Shown here: one piece after another, positions 51,861-62,025 of the stretch
Numbering within the stretch: position 1 is the stretch's first letter
How the letters are laid out: each line of letters opens with the position of its first letter
Source: Pseudomonas sp. GM79
GTDB taxonomy: Bacteria; Pseudomonadota; Gammaproteobacteria; Pseudomonadales; Pseudomonadaceae
Assembly (NCBI RefSeq): GCF_000282495.1
Contig: NZ_AKJE01000002.1
Span: forward strand, 109,238-173,237
Reading direction: 5' to 3'
DNA length: 64,000 nt
Program-made: the position numbers and the translations under genes
The notes under the pieces: model-generated
Database searches by the model: none
What the model was told of the DNA's origin: nothing
What the model saw: only the letters and a program-made list of their open reading frames with translations

Positions 51861-53395
51861 TCCTCCCACAACTGGACGGTTTTCAGGATGTCGCGGCGGT
51901 TGGCTTTCTTCGCACCGAACATGTTGGTGTCAGAGCTACCGCTGCAGCCGCTGCCGAAACTGAAGCCGCAACCGGAGCGTTCGGCAAAGGCGTCACTCAT
52001 GGCGTCTTCACGGTGCGCGCTCGGTACCACAAAGCGGTCTTCATAGTTGGCGATCGCCAGGTAGCGATACATCTCCTCGACCTGGGCCACGCTCAGGCCG
52101 ACGTCCTTCAACACTTGCAGGTCCTGAACGCCATCGACTTGCTCGGAACGTTTGTAGGCGCGCATCGCCAGCAAGCGTTTAAGCGCACGCTTGACCGGTT
52201 TTTCATCGCCGGCGGTCAGCAGGTTGGCCAAGTACTTGAGTGGAATACGCAGGCTGTCGACGTCAGGGATCACCCCGTTCATACCGACGGTGCCGGCAGT
52301 GGCGGCGTTCTGGATCGGTGACAGCGGCGGCACGTACCAAACCATCGGCAAGGTGCGGTATTCCGGGTGCAGCGGCAGTGCGAGTTTCCAGTCCACGGCC
52401 ATTTTGTAGACCGGCGAACGTTGGGCTGAATCGATCACCGACTGCGGTACGCCATCGGCCAGGGCCTGACGAATCACTGCCGGGTCGTTCGGATCGAGGA
52501 AGATTTCCAGCTGTTTCTCGTACAGGTCCTGCTCATTGGCGGTGCTCGCCACTTCGCTGATGCGGTCGGCGTCATACAGCAGCACCCCGAGATAACGAAT
52601 GCGACCGACGCAGGTTTCCGCGCAAACAGTCGGCATCCCGGCTTCGATCCGCGGGTAGCAGAAGATGCATTTCTCGGACTTGCCGCTTTTCCAGTTGAAA
52701 TAGATCTTCTTGTACGGGCAGCCGCTGATGCACATCCGCCAGCCACGGCATTTCTCCTGGTCGATCAGGACGATGCCATCTTCTTCACGCTTGTAGATCG
52801 CCCCGCTCGGGCACGACGCCGCGCACGTCGGGTTGAGGCAGTGCTCGCACAGGCGCGGCAAATACATCATGAACGTGTTTTCGTATTCGCCGTAAATGTC
52901 CGCCTGGATCTTGTCGAAGTTCTTGTCCTTGCGACGTTTGGCGAATTCGGTACCGAGGATCTCTTCCCAGTTCGGGCCCCACTCGATTTTTTCCATGCGC
53001 TTGCCGGAGATCAGCGAGCGCGGGCGCGCAGTGGGCTGATGCTCGCCCAGCGGCGCGGTGTGCAGGTGCTGGTAATCGAAGTCGAACGGTTCGTAGTAAT
53101 CGTCGAGGCTCGGCAGATCCGGGTTGGCGAAAATGCTCGCCAACACGCGGAACTTACCGCCGATGCGCGGGTTGATCGTGCCGTTGGCGTTGCGGATCCA
53201 GCCGCCCTTCCACTTGTCCTGGTTTTCCCATTCTTTCGGGTAGCCGATCCCGGGTTTCGATTCGACGTTGTTGAACCAGGCGTATTCCATGCCTTCACGG
53301 CTGGTCCAGACGTTTTTGCAGGTGATCGAACAGGTGTGGCAACCGATGCACTTGTCCAGGTTCAGAACCATGCCGATTTGTGAGCGAATCTTCAT
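51857..53395 (-). CDS. narH: Respiratory nitrate reductase beta subunit (iron-sulfur)
   Basis: A 512-residue protein. Four ferredoxin-type Cys clusters are visible, including CIGCHTCSITCKNVW near residue 16, CEHCLNPTCAASCP, CRGWRMCISGCPYKK (Trp in place of one Cys, as expected for the [3Fe-4S] cluster) and EKCIFCYPRIEAG. It wires NarI to NarG. ATG 53395 (MKIRSQIGMV) is two bases after the narG stop; the frame to 53554 is rejected. Confidence 0.96.
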   Translation of the reverse strand: MKIRSQIGMVLNLDKCIGCHTCSITCKNVWTSREGMEYAWFNNVESKPGIGYPKEWENQDKWKGGWIRNANGTINPRIGGKFRVLASIFANPDLPSLDDYYEPFDFDYQHLHTAPLGEHQPTARPRSLISGKRMEKIEWGPNWEEILGTEFAKRRKDKNFDKIQADIYGEYENTFMMYLPRLCEHCLNPTCAASCPSGAIYKREEDGIVLIDQEKCRGWRMCISGCPYKKIYFNWKSGKSEKCIFCYPRIEAGMPTVCAETCVGRIRYLGVLLYDADRISEVASTANEQDLYEKQLEIFLDPNDPAVIRQALADGVPQSVIDSAQRSPVYKMAVDWKLALPLHPEYRTLPMVWYVPPLSPIQNAATAGTVGMNGVIPDVDSLRIPLKYLANLLTAGDEKPVKRALKRLLAMRAYKRSEQVDGVQDLQVLKDVGLSVAQVEEMYRYLAIANYEDRFVVPSAHREDAMSDAFAERSGCGFSFGSGCSGSSDTNMFGAKKANRRDILKTVQLWEE

Positions 53396-53396
53396 C

Positions 53397-56300
53397 TCAG
53401 TTCTCCTCGATATCGGTCGGCAGCGGACGTGGCAGGTCATCGCCACTTGAACCATCGAGCCAGTCGACTTTGGACATTTTGCGCACCACGACGAATTCGT
53501 CGCGGTTGCAACCGACCGTGCCGTAATAGTTGAAACCGTAGGCTTGCTGGGCATAGCCGCCGATCATGTGGGTCGGTTTGAGCACCACCCGGGTGACCGA
53601 GTTGTGGTGGCCGCCACGGGTCTTGGTGGTTTCCGAACCGGGCACGTTCACGATCCGTTCCTGTGCGTGATACATCATCACCATGCCGTCCTTGACGCGC
53701 TGGCTGACCACCGCCCGGGCGGTCAGTGCGCCGTTGGCGTTGAAGCACTCGATCCAGTCGTTGTCCTCGATGCCAGCGCTTTTCGCGTCGTTCTCCGAGA
53801 GCCAGACAATCGGCCCGCCACGGCTGAGGGTGAGCATCAGCAGGTTGTCGCTGTAGGTGCTGTGAATGCCCCACTTCTGGTGCGGGGTGATCCAGTTCAG
53901 GACGATTTCCTTGTGGCCGTTACTGCGCTTGCCTTTTACCCCTTCGATGGTGCGGGTGTTGACGGGCGGGCGATAACTCATCAGTTGCTCGCCGAACGCC
54001 TGCATCCACGGGTGATCCTGGTAGAACTGCTGGCGACCGGTGATGGTGCGCCATGGGATCCCTTCGTGAACGTTGGTGTAGCCGGCGTTGTAGCTGACGT
54101 GATCGTCTTCGAGACCCGACCAGGTCGGGCTGGAAATGATCTTGCGCGGCTGTGCCTGAATGTCGCGGAAACGAATCGCCTCGTGTTCCTTGGACAGCGC
54201 CAGGTGGCTGTGATCGATGCCGGTAAATTCCGACAGCGCGGCCCAGGCCTTGACGGCGACATGGCCATTGGTTTCCGGCGCCAGGGACAGAATCACTTCA
54301 GCAGCATCGATCGCTGAGTCGATTTTCGGCCGACCCTGGCTGATCCCGGCAGCCCCTTCTTTGTGATTGAGCGCACCGAGGAATTTCACTTCGGCGTCGG
54401 TGTTCCAGTTGATGCCCTTGCCACCGTTGCCGTGTTTTTCCAGCAATGGCCCAAGCGACGAGAACTGTTTGTAGATGTTCGGGTAGTCACGCTCCACCAC
54501 ATGCAGGTTCGGCGCGTTCTTGCCCGGCTCCGGTGCCACGCCAGCGCTTTTCCAGTCGGTGCCGCCAAACGGTTGGGCCAGTTCGCCGACGCTGTCGTGC
54601 ATCAGCGGGATGGTCACCAGGTCCTTTTCAACGCCCAGATGCCCTTCGGCCATGCTGGAAAACGCCTTGGCGATACCTTTGTAGATTTCCCAGTCGGAAC
54701 GCGATTCCCACGCCGGGTCGATGGCGGCCGACAACGGGTGAATGAACGGGTGCATGTCCGAGGTGTTCATGTCGTCTTTTTCGTACCAGGTCGCGGTCGG
54801 CAAGACGATGTCGGAATAGACGCAGGTCGAAGACATGCGGAAGTCCAGCGTGGTGACCAGATCGAGCTTGCCGATGGCGCCCTCGTCCACCCATTCGGCC
54901 TCTTCGGGTTTGCAATCGCCGACCTGGCCGATGTCTTCGTTCATCACCCCGTTTTTGGTGCCCAGCAGGTACTTGAGCATGTACTCGTGGCCCTTGCCCG
55001 AGGAGCCCAGCAGGTTGGAACGCCAGATGAACATGTTGCGCGGGAAGTTCACCGGGCTGTCCGGCTGTTCGCAGGAGAAGCGCAGCGAACCGTCCTGCAG
55101 CGACTTGACCACGTAGTCTTTCGGCTCCATGCCGGCAGCAGCGGCGTCGCGGCAAATGTGCAAAGGGTTAGTGTTGAGTTGCGGTGCGCTGGGCAACCAG
55201 CCGGCGCGTTCGGCGCGGATGTTGTAGTCCAGGGCATGCTCGGGAAATTGTGATTTATCGGCCAATGGCGAGAGCACGTCGTGCATGCTCATCTTCTCGT
55301 GGCGCCATTGCGAACTGTGGGCGTAGAAGAAGCTGGTGCCGTTCATTTGGCGAGGCGGACGGTTCCAGTCCAGGCCGAACGCCAGGGGCAGCCAGCCGCA
55401 TTGCGGACGGAGTTTTTCCTGGCCGACGTAGTGCGCCCAACCGCCACCGGTCTGGCCAACACACCCGCAGAGCATGAGCATGTTGATCAGCCCGCGGTAG
55501 TTCATGTCCATGTGGTACCAGTGGTTCATCGCCGCGCCGACGATGATCATCGAGCGGCCCTTGGTCTTGTCGGCGTTGTCGGCGAACTCACGGGCGATCT
55601 GGATGGCTTTCTCGCGGCTGACGCCGGTGATCTGCTCCTGCCAGGCCGGGGTGCCGGGTACCGAGGCGTCGTTGTAATCCTTGGCCACGTTTTCGCCGCC
55701 GAGGCCGCGATCGATCGCCAGGTTGGCGGCCGACAGGTCGAACACGGTGGCGACCTTGGCCACGCTGCCGTCCGCCAGCACCACGTTATGCACCGGCACG
55801 CGGCGGTATTGCACGGCATCGCCGGCCACATGCTGGAAGTGCTCGTGGGACTCGCCGGCAAAATACGGGAACGCCACTTCGGCCACGTCATCACCGATCA
55901 GGCTCAGCTTCAGATCGATCTCACGGCCTTCGCCGCCTTCACGAGGCAGGATGTTCCACTTGCCCTTCTCGCCCCAGCGATAACCGATGGAGCCCTGAGG
56001 GGACACCAGTTCGCCGTTGACATCGAGGGCGATGGTTTTCCATTCCGGGTTGTTTTCCTGGCCGAGGTTGTCGGTCAGGTCGCTGGCGCGCAGGAAGCGG
56101 TCCGGCTGGTAACCGGCGCCCGGTGCCTTGTCGACCATTTGCTTGAGCAGCACCAGCACCGGCAAATCAGTGAAGCGCTTGGCGTAATCGGTGAAATAGG
56201 CGCTCGGTTTGTCCAGGTGGAACTCTTTGAAGATCACATGGTTGAACGCCTGGGCCAGCGCCGCATCGGTGCCCTGTTTAGGGTTCAGCCACAGGTCGGT

Positions 56301-57170
56301 GAGCTTGGCGACTTCCGAGTAGTCCGGGGTGATCGCGACCGTCTTGGTGCCCTTGTAGCGGACTTCGGTAAAGAAGTGCGCGTCCGGGGTACGGGTCTGC
56401 GGAACGTTGGAGCCCCAGGCGATGATGTAGTTGGAGTTGTACCAGTCGGCCGATTCCGGCACGTCGGTCTGCTCGCCCCAGACCATCGGCGAGGCCGGTG
56501 GCAAGTCGCAGTACCAGTCGTAGAAACTCAGGCAGGCACCGCCGATCAGCGACAGGTAACGCGAACCGGCCGCATAGCTGACCATCGACATGGCCGGAAT
56601 CGGCGAGAAGCCGACGATCCGGTCCGGGCCGTATTGCTTGATGGTATAGACGTTGGCCGCCGCGATGATCTCGTTGACTTCTTCCCAATTGGAACGAATG
56701 AAGCCACCCATGCCGCGCTTACTTTTATAGGAGTCGGCCTTGGCCTTGTCCTCGACAATGCTGGCCCAGGCTTCGACCGGCGCCATGGTCTGCCGCGCAT
56801 CGCGCCAGAGCTTGAGCAACGGCTTACGGATTTTCGGGTACTTGAGGCGGTTGGCGCTGTAGATGTACCAGCTGTAACTGGCACCACGGGGGCAGCCACG
56901 GGGCTCATGGTTCGGCAGGTCGTTACGGGTACGCGGGTAGTCGGTCTGCTGGGTTTCCCAGGTGATCAGGCCGTTCTTGACGTAGATTTTCCACGAGCAG
57001 GAGCCGGTGCAGTTCACCCCATGGGTAGAACGCACGATCTTGTCGTACTGCCAGCGCGAACGGTAGACGTTCTCCCAGTCGCGAGACTCTTTGCGGGTCT
57101 CTCCATGACCGTCGGAAAACTCGGTTTGCTTACGGTTGAAAAACCGCAATTGATCCAGTAAATGACTCAC
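53397..57170 (-). CDS. narG: Respiratory nitrate reductase alpha subunit (molybdenum catalytic)
   Basis: A 1257-residue DMSO-reductase-family enzyme that reduces nitrate to nitrite on the cytoplasmic side. The N-terminal His/Cys [4Fe-4S] site is in STHGVNCTGSCSWKI. The Mo-coordinating Asp can be placed in YDWYCDLPPASP, followed by AWGSNVPQTRTPDAHF. It starts with GTG (MSHLLDQL), with AGAGGA about 8 bases upstream. Length is as for E. coli NarG. Third gene of the narK1-K2-G-H-J-I operon, 69 bases after narK2. Confidence 0.97.
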   Translation of the reverse strand: MSHLLDQLRFFNRKQTEFSDGHGETRKESRDWENVYRSRWQYDKIVRSTHGVNCTGSCSWKIYVKNGLITWETQQTDYPRTRNDLPNHEPRGCPRGASYSWYIYSANRLKYPKIRKPLLKLWRDARQTMAPVEAWASIVEDKAKADSYKSKRGMGGFIRSNWEEVNEIIAAANVYTIKQYGPDRIVGFSPIPAMSMVSYAAGSRYLSLIGGACLSFYDWYCDLPPASPMVWGEQTDVPESADWYNSNYIIAWGSNVPQTRTPDAHFFTEVRYKGTKTVAITPDYSEVAKLTDLWLNPKQGTDAALAQAFNHVIFKEFHLDKPSAYFTDYAKRFTDLPVLVLLKQMVDKAPGAGYQPDRFLRASDLTDNLGQENNPEWKTIALDVNGELVSPQGSIGYRWGEKGKWNILPREGGEGREIDLKLSLIGDDVAEVAFPYFAGESHEHFQHVAGDAVQYRRVPVHNVVLADGSVAKVATVFDLSAANLAIDRGLGGENVAKDYNDASVPGTPAWQEQITGVSREKAIQIAREFADNADKTKGRSMIIVGAAMNHWYHMDMNYRGLINMLMLCGCVGQTGGGWAHYVGQEKLRPQCGWLPLAFGLDWNRPPRQMNGTSFFYAHSSQWRHEKMSMHDVLSPLADKSQFPEHALDYNIRAERAGWLPSAPQLNTNPLHICRDAAAAGMEPKDYVVKSLQDGSLRFSCEQPDSPVNFPRNMFIWRSNLLGSSGKGHEYMLKYLLGTKNGVMNEDIGQVGDCKPEEAEWVDEGAIGKLDLVTTLDFRMSSTCVYSDIVLPTATWYEKDDMNTSDMHPFIHPLSAAIDPAWESRSDWEIYKGIAKAFSSMAEGHLGVEKDLVTIPLMHDSVGELAQPFGGTDWKSAGVAPEPGKNAPNLHVVERDYPNIYKQFSSLGPLLEKHGNGGKGINWNTDAEVKFLGALNHKEGAAGISQGRPKIDSAIDAAEVILSLAPETNGHVAVKAWAALSEFTGIDHSHLALSKEHEAIRFRDIQAQPRKIISSPTWSGLEDDHVSYNAGYTNVHEGIPWRTITGRQQFYQDHPWMQAFGEQLMSYRPPVNTRTIEGVKGKRSNGHKEIVLNWITPHQKWGIHSTYSDNLLMLTLSRGGPIVWLSENDAKSAGIEDNDWIECFNANGALTARAVVSQRVKDGMVMMYHAQERIVNVPGSETTKTRGGHHNSVTRVVLKPTHMIGGYAQQAYGFNYYGTVGCNRDEFVVVRKMSKVDWLDGSSGDDLPRPLPTDIEEN

Positions 57171-57239
57171 GGTGTAGTCCTCTCAGGCTTTGTCGCGGAG
57201 TCTGTGCCCCGCCCACGCAATGATTGAATTCGGGTCGTC

Positions 57240-58637
57240 TCAGCAGGGTGTCGCGGCGCCTTTGCGCGCGTACCACCACCAGGTCACCACGATGCAGCTC
57301 AGGTAAAAGCCGACGAACATGTAGAAGGCCATCTCCGGGCCGCCGGTCAGGGCCATCGAAGAGCCGAAGGATTTGGGAATGAAGAACGCACCGAAGGCGC
57401 CCATGGCCGAACTGAAGCCCAGGACGGCGGCCGATTCTTTACCGGCATCCTTGAGCGCTTGTTCGCGTACGGCTGGCGGTTTTCCGGCCGAGGCTTTTTC
57501 ATGCTGGGTGCGGAAGATCACCGGGATCATCCGGAAGGTGGAGCCGTTGCCGACGCCAGTGGTGATGAACAGCAGCATGAACAGGCCGAGGAAGCCGTAG
57601 AAGTTGCCGCCGGTACCGTTCTGCGGCAGGAAGTGCATCACCCCGAAGACCATCGCGATCATCGCCACGAAGTTCCACAAGGTCACTTTCGCGCCACCGA
57701 GCTTGTCCGCCAGCCAGCCGCCCAATGGCCGCACCAGAGCGCCGACCAACGGGCCGAGGAAGGCGAATTTCAAGGCTATGACGTCAGGGAACGAGGTTTT
57801 GATCAGCAGCGGAAACGCGGCGGAAAAACCGATGAACGAGCCGAAGGTCGCCAGGTACAACCAGCACATCAACCAGTTGTGTTTGCGCTTGAAGATCACC
57901 GCCTGTTCGCTGAACGAAGCGCGGGCACTGGACAGGTCATTCATGCCGAACCAGGCCAGCACCGTCACCAGGACAATAAAAGGCACCCAGATGAACCCGG
58001 CGTTCTGCAGCCACAACTGGCCACCGTCCGGCAGTGCTTGCGGCGAGCCGCCCATGAAGCCGAACACACCGAAGGTAATCACCAGCGGTACACAGAACTG
58101 CATCACCGAAACGCCCAGGTTACCCAACCCTGCGTTGAGGCCCAGGGCTGTGCCCTGCTGCGACTTGGGATAGAAGAAGCTGATGTTGGACATGCTCGAG
58201 GCAAAGTTGCCGCCCCCAAAACCGCAGAGCAAGGCAATCAACACGAACACGCTGTAGGAGGTGCTCGGGTCCTGCACGGCGAAGCCCATCCAGATCGATG
58301 GCAACAACAGCGACGCGGTGCTCAGGGCGGTCCAGCGACGGCCACCGAAGATCGGCACCATAAAGGAATAGAAGACGCGCAAGGTCGCCCCGGATAACCC
58401 CGGCAACGCCGCCAGCCAGAACAGCTGGTCAGTGGTGAAGGTGAAGCCGATGGCGTTCAAACGCACGATCACCGTGCTCCAGACCATCCACACCGCGAAG
58501 GCCAACAACAGCGCAGGAATGGAAATCCACAAGTTGCGCGTGGCGGTCTGTTTGCCGCTACTTCCCCAGAACGCGGGGTCCTCGGGGCGCCAGTCATGAA
58601 TGACCGGGCCTTTGTCAGGCTTTTGCAGAACGGACAT
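57240..58637 (-). CDS. narK2: Nitrate/nitrite transporter, NarK2-like
   Basis: A 465-residue 12-helix MFS protein with a hydrophilic N-terminus (VIHDWRPEDPAFWGS). The nitrate signature is seen twice: GGNFASSMSNISFFYPKSQQ and a later GVGNGSTFRMIPVIF. This is the E. coli NarK/NarU-like branch (nitrate:nitrite antiport). ATG 58637 overlaps the end of narK1 by 23 bases, so the two are tightly coupled. It exports nitrite or exchanges it for nitrate. Confidence 0.93.
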   Translation of the reverse strand: MSVLQKPDKGPVIHDWRPEDPAFWGSSGKQTATRNLWISIPALLLAFAVWMVWSTVIVRLNAIGFTFTTDQLFWLAALPGLSGATLRVFYSFMVPIFGGRRWTALSTASLLLPSIWMGFAVQDPSTSYSVFVLIALLCGFGGGNFASSMSNISFFYPKSQQGTALGLNAGLGNLGVSVMQFCVPLVITFGVFGFMGGSPQALPDGGQLWLQNAGFIWVPFIVLVTVLAWFGMNDLSSARASFSEQAVIFKRKHNWLMCWLYLATFGSFIGFSAAFPLLIKTSFPDVIALKFAFLGPLVGALVRPLGGWLADKLGGAKVTLWNFVAMIAMVFGVMHFLPQNGTGGNFYGFLGLFMLLFITTGVGNGSTFRMIPVIFRTQHEKASAGKPPAVREQALKDAGKESAAVLGFSSAMGAFGAFFIPKSFGSSMALTGGPEMAFYMFVGFYLSCIVVTWWWYARKGAATPC

Positions 58638-59919
58638 GTTCTTCTCCTAGGGCAATGCTGGAAATCGGGGACGGGGTCAGCAGCGGCGCTTTACCCAGCA
58701 CCGGGCTTTTGCGTATTTCGCTGAAGTACATCCAGGTGAGGGAGACCCAGACCACGCCGTACATCAACATGAAGCAGGAAGAGCGCACGCCGGTGAGGTC
58801 CACCAGGGCGCCGAACAGGATCGGCAGCACGAAACCACCCAGGCCACCGGCGAGGCCGACGATGCCGGACACCGCGCCCATGTTTTTCGGGTAGTCGTTG
58901 GCGATGTATTTGAAAACCGAGGCCTTGCCGAACGCGAAGGCGATGCCCATGACGAACAGCAGCACGGTGAACAACGCCGGGCTCAGGCCGATGTGGAAAT
59001 CCACCGGGCCGTCGATGGTCTGCACTTGCAGTTGGGTCTGGGGATACGAGAGCAGGAACAGGCAGATCCAGCTGACCCACAACACCCACCAGGTCACGCT
59101 TTGCGCCCCCCAGCGATCCGACATCCAGCCGCCGACGGCGCGCAGCACGCCACCGGGCAGGGAAAAACAGGCCGCCAGCAGCGCCGCGCTTTGCAGGCTG
59201 AAACCGTATTCCTGCACGTAGTACTTGGTCATCCACAGTGCCAGGGCAACGTAGCCACCGAATACGATCGAGTAGTACTGGCAGTAGCGCCACACCGCAG
59301 GGTCTTTCAACGAGCGCAGTTGCTCACGCAAGGTAGCGCCGGATGCACTGCGGTGGTCCTTGTTTTCGGCACTGAGAAACCAGAACAGCAGCGCGGTAAT
59401 AAAGAGGATCGCGCTGAAGACTTTCGGCACCAGTTGCCAGCTGCCGGCGGCGATCAGTGCCGGGGCGAGAAACTTGGTCACCGCGGCTCCGGCGTTACCG
59501 GCGCCGAAGATGCCCATGGCGAAGCCTTGATTCTCCTTGTCGAACCATTTGGCGACGTAGGCAATCCCGACCGAGAACGAGCCGCCGGCCAGGCCGACGA
59601 ACAAGCCCAGCACCAGGAACTGCCAGTAGGCGGTGGCATGACTGATCAAATACAGCGGCGCGACGCAGGCCAGCATCAGCAGGAAGAACACGCTGCGCCC
59701 GCCAAAGCGGTCGGTCAGCAGGCCCAGCGGCAAACGCACCAGCGAGCCGGTCAGGACCGGGGTCGCGGCCAGCAGGCCGAACTGGGTTTCGTTGAGCTGG
59801 AGAAGGTCCTTGATCGGTACACCGAGCACGGCAAACATCATCCAGACCATGAAGCACACAGTGAAGGCCAGCGTGCTCATGCCCAGCACCAAGCCTTGTC
59901 TTACACGCGGTTGGGTCAC
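58615..59919 (-). CDS. narK1: Nitrate transporter, NarK1-like
   Basis: A 434-residue 12-helix MFS protein of the second NarK type (nitrate/proton symport). The nitrate signature is GGSFSVGIAYVAKWFDKEN and its repeat GLAGGLGGFVLPILFG. It starts with GTG (59919) after GGAGAG. An ANR-like box lies 59-72 bases upstream. First gene of the nar operon, and a pair of NarK types (NarK1+NarK2) is normal in denitrifying Pseudomonas. Confidence 0.92.
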   Translation of the reverse strand: MTQPRVRQGLVLGMSTLAFTVCFMVWMMFAVLGVPIKDLLQLNETQFGLLAATPVLTGSLVRLPLGLLTDRFGGRSVFFLLMLACVAPLYLISHATAYWQFLVLGLFVGLAGGSFSVGIAYVAKWFDKENQGFAMGIFGAGNAGAAVTKFLAPALIAAGSWQLVPKVFSAILFITALLFWFLSAENKDHRSASGATLREQLRSLKDPAVWRYCQYYSIVFGGYVALALWMTKYYVQEYGFSLQSAALLAACFSLPGGVLRAVGGWMSDRWGAQSVTWWVLWVSWICLFLLSYPQTQLQVQTIDGPVDFHIGLSPALFTVLLFVMGIAFAFGKASVFKYIANDYPKNMGAVSGIVGLAGGLGGFVLPILFGALVDLTGVRSSCFMLMYGVVWVSLTWMYFSEIRKSPVLGKAPLLTPSPISSIALGEEHVRSAKA

Positions 59920-59977
59920 AATGCTCTCCAGTCAGTTAGCCATGGCGGCAGACTAGAGAGGCCAACCCCGCAAAAAC

Positions 59978-59991
59978 TTGACCCACGTCAA
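59978..59991. promoter_or_regulatory. ANR/FNR-like box of the nar operon
   Basis: TTGAC-CCAC-GTCAA is a symmetric variant of TTGAT-N4-ATCAA, differing only by the fifth base of each half-site. It lies 59-72 bases upstream of narK1, appropriate for anaerobic activation. Confidence 0.75.
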
Positions 59992-60029
59992 CGAAGCCCA
60001 AGGGGGCATAGGCCTATGCTTGTGCGGTC

Positions 60030-60045
60030 TACCTCTAAGGAGGTA
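60030..60045. promoter_or_regulatory. NarL 7-2-7 site in the narK1-narX intergenic region
   Basis: TACCTCT-AA-GGAGGTA: two NarL heptamers (consensus TACYYMT) in the 7-2-7 inverted arrangement. A further single heptamer AGAGGTA is at 60136-60142, and GCATAGGCCTATGC (60006-60019) is a 14-base perfect palindrome. The 303-base divergent region 59920-60222 holds regulatory sequence only. Confidence 0.8.
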
Positions 60046-60222
60046 GTCCTGAAAAGCCTTAAAACCCTTTATTTATCAGCTTGTTAAGAGTTTTAAGCCA
60101 CGATTTTGCTGACAAGGACCTGTCGACAACTCTTTAGAGGTAGCGCGTCAGGGAACGGCGGCAAAACCCACTCTGGTGCTGCACATGCTCTGTTTTCCTG
60201 ATTTCTTCCGGGACCTGCGCCG

Positions 60223-62025
60223 ATGATCCGCTGGTTGCGCAGCTCCCTGCCCGCTCGCGCCGGGCTGGCGGTGATCCTGATCGCCGTGCTGGCGCTCGCC
60301 AGTTCGCTGAGCGCCGGGCTGATCGCCTGGTTCAGCCAGGGCGATGCCGCCGCCATCAACACCGCAGGCTCGGTGCGCATGGAGACTTATCACCTGAGCT
60401 GGAAACTCGCCGCGGGTGCAACGCCCTCAGAAATCGCCACCATCACCGACAGCCTGCAAACCCGTCTCACCAGCCAGTCACTCAAGGCCGTGCTGGAAGA
60501 TGGCCCGACCGCCGCCCTGCAAATCAGCTATGGGCAAATCCAGCAACAATGGAACGAGGATTTACTCCCGGCACTGCTGCGCGGCGATGCGGCCTATTTT
60601 CAGGTCCAGGCCCTGTCCTTCGTTGAACAACTGAACCAGTTCGTCAACCTGTTGCAGCGTCAAAGCGAACAAAAGCAAGGCTGGCAACAGGTGATCCAGG
60701 GCCTGGCCTTGTTCACCACCATGATTGTCCTGCTGATCGGGTTGTACGAGTTACAGTACGGTGTCGTCACGCCCCTCAAGGAGTTGGTGGACGCCACCCA
60801 GCGCTTTCGTCGAGGCGACTTCAAGGTGCGGGTCAACCATCAGTCCCAGGACGAACTGGGCCAGTTGGCCACGAGTTTCAACACCATGGCCGAGACGATT
60901 GAAGAGTCGCATCGCACCCTGGAAAGTCAGGTCCGGCAAAAAACCCTGAACCTGCAACAAGCCAATGCCGCTCTGGAGCTGCTGTATCAAAGCAGCCGAA
61001 GCCTGGCCACACGCCTGGCCAATGCCGAAGGCCTGGATGAGTTGATTCGACGCTTCCAGCAACGCCTGCCCGGCTTGCGCCTGTCGCTGTGCTTGCAAGG
61101 CCAACTGCAGGCACCGGCCCAACAGTTACTGGCCCTGCATGGCGCGAACATCCGCGAAGTCTGCGCCAGTAGCGACTGCGCCACTTGCCAGAAGCACCAC
61201 AAAGCCAATCCGCAAGCCTTCAGCATCAGCAACCAGGGCAGTGAACTGGGTGAGCTGAAGGCGCACTTTGTCGACGGGCATCCCATGCAAGCCTGGGAAA
61301 CCCAACTGATCCAGGCCCTGGCCAACCTGATCGGCACCTCGCTCTCGCTCAAGCGCCAACGGGAACAGGATCATCGCCTGCTACTGCTCGAAGAACGCAC
61401 GATCATCGCCCGCGAGCTGCACGATTCACTGGCCCAGGCCCTGTCCTACATGAAGCTGCAAGTCAGCCGCATGCAGACCCTGATGCGCCGGGGCGAACCG
61501 GTCCAGACCCTGGAAACCGTCACCGCCGAGTTGCGCGAGGGACTGAACAATGCCTATCGCCAGTTACGCGAGTTGCTGACGACTTTTCGTTTGCAGATTC
61601 ACGACGCGGGACTGGTGCAGGAACTCAAGGACACCGCCGAGGAATTTTCCCGTCGCGGGGAGTTTCAGGTGCATCTGCACGTCGACACGCTGGCCTTCCA
61701 GCTATCGGCCAGCGAACAAATCCATATTCTGCAGATCACCCGCGAGGCGCTTTCCAACTGCTTGCGCCACGCCCATGCACAAAACGCCTGGCTACAACTG
61801 CGCCAAGACGGCGAGACGGTCAGGTTGTCGGTCGAAGACGACGGTCGCGGCTTCAGCGGCAACGTCGACCAACGCGAACACCACGGCCTGAACATCATGG
61901 ATGAGCGGGCTCGCAGCTTGCACGGCCAGCTGCAGATCATCTCCAGGGAACCCCAAGGCACCCGTGTCCAACTGGAATTCCACCCGGAATTTCTCGGGCA
62001 GCAAACAGAAGGCAGCACCCTATGA
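60223..62025 (+). CDS. narX: Nitrate sensor histidine kinase NarX
   Basis: A 600-residue inner-membrane kinase. Helix 1 (residues about 14-36), then a periplasmic domain with the nitrate-binding P-box INTAGSVRMETYHL; helix 2 near residue 165; a HAMP domain; a central module with a Cys cluster (VCASSDCATCQKHH) typical of NarX; and HisKA_3 with His400 (ARELHDSLAQALS), then the HATPase (VEDDGRGFSG). It phosphorylates NarL when nitrate is bound. It overlaps narL by 4 bases (ATGA). Confidence 0.95.
   Translation: MIRWLRSSLPARAGLAVILIAVLALASSLSAGLIAWFSQGDAAAINTAGSVRMETYHLSWKLAAGATPSEIATITDSLQTRLTSQSLKAVLEDGPTAALQISYGQIQQQWNEDLLPALLRGDAAYFQVQALSFVEQLNQFVNLLQRQSEQKQGWQQVIQGLALFTTMIVLLIGLYELQYGVVTPLKELVDATQRFRRGDFKVRVNHQSQDELGQLATSFNTMAETIEESHRTLESQVRQKTLNLQQANAALELLYQSSRSLATRLANAEGLDELIRRFQQRLPGLRLSLCLQGQLQAPAQQLLALHGANIREVCASSDCATCQKHHKANPQAFSISNQGSELGELKAHFVDGHPMQAWETQLIQALANLIGTSLSLKRQREQDHRLLLLEERTIIARELHDSLAQALSYMKLQVSRMQTLMRRGEPVQTLETVTAELREGLNNAYRQLRELLTTFRLQIHDAGLVQELKDTAEEFSRRGEFQVHLHVDTLAFQLSASEQIHILQITREALSNCLRHAHAQNAWLQLRQDGETVRLSVEDDGRGFSGNVDQREHHGLNIMDERARSLHGQLQIISREPQGTRVQLEFHPEFLGQQTEGSTL

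Noticed and set aside
55281..57161. A 626-codon open frame opposite narG
   Set aside because: NarG on the other strand is full length with all active-site motifs; the antisense product has no recognisable domain.
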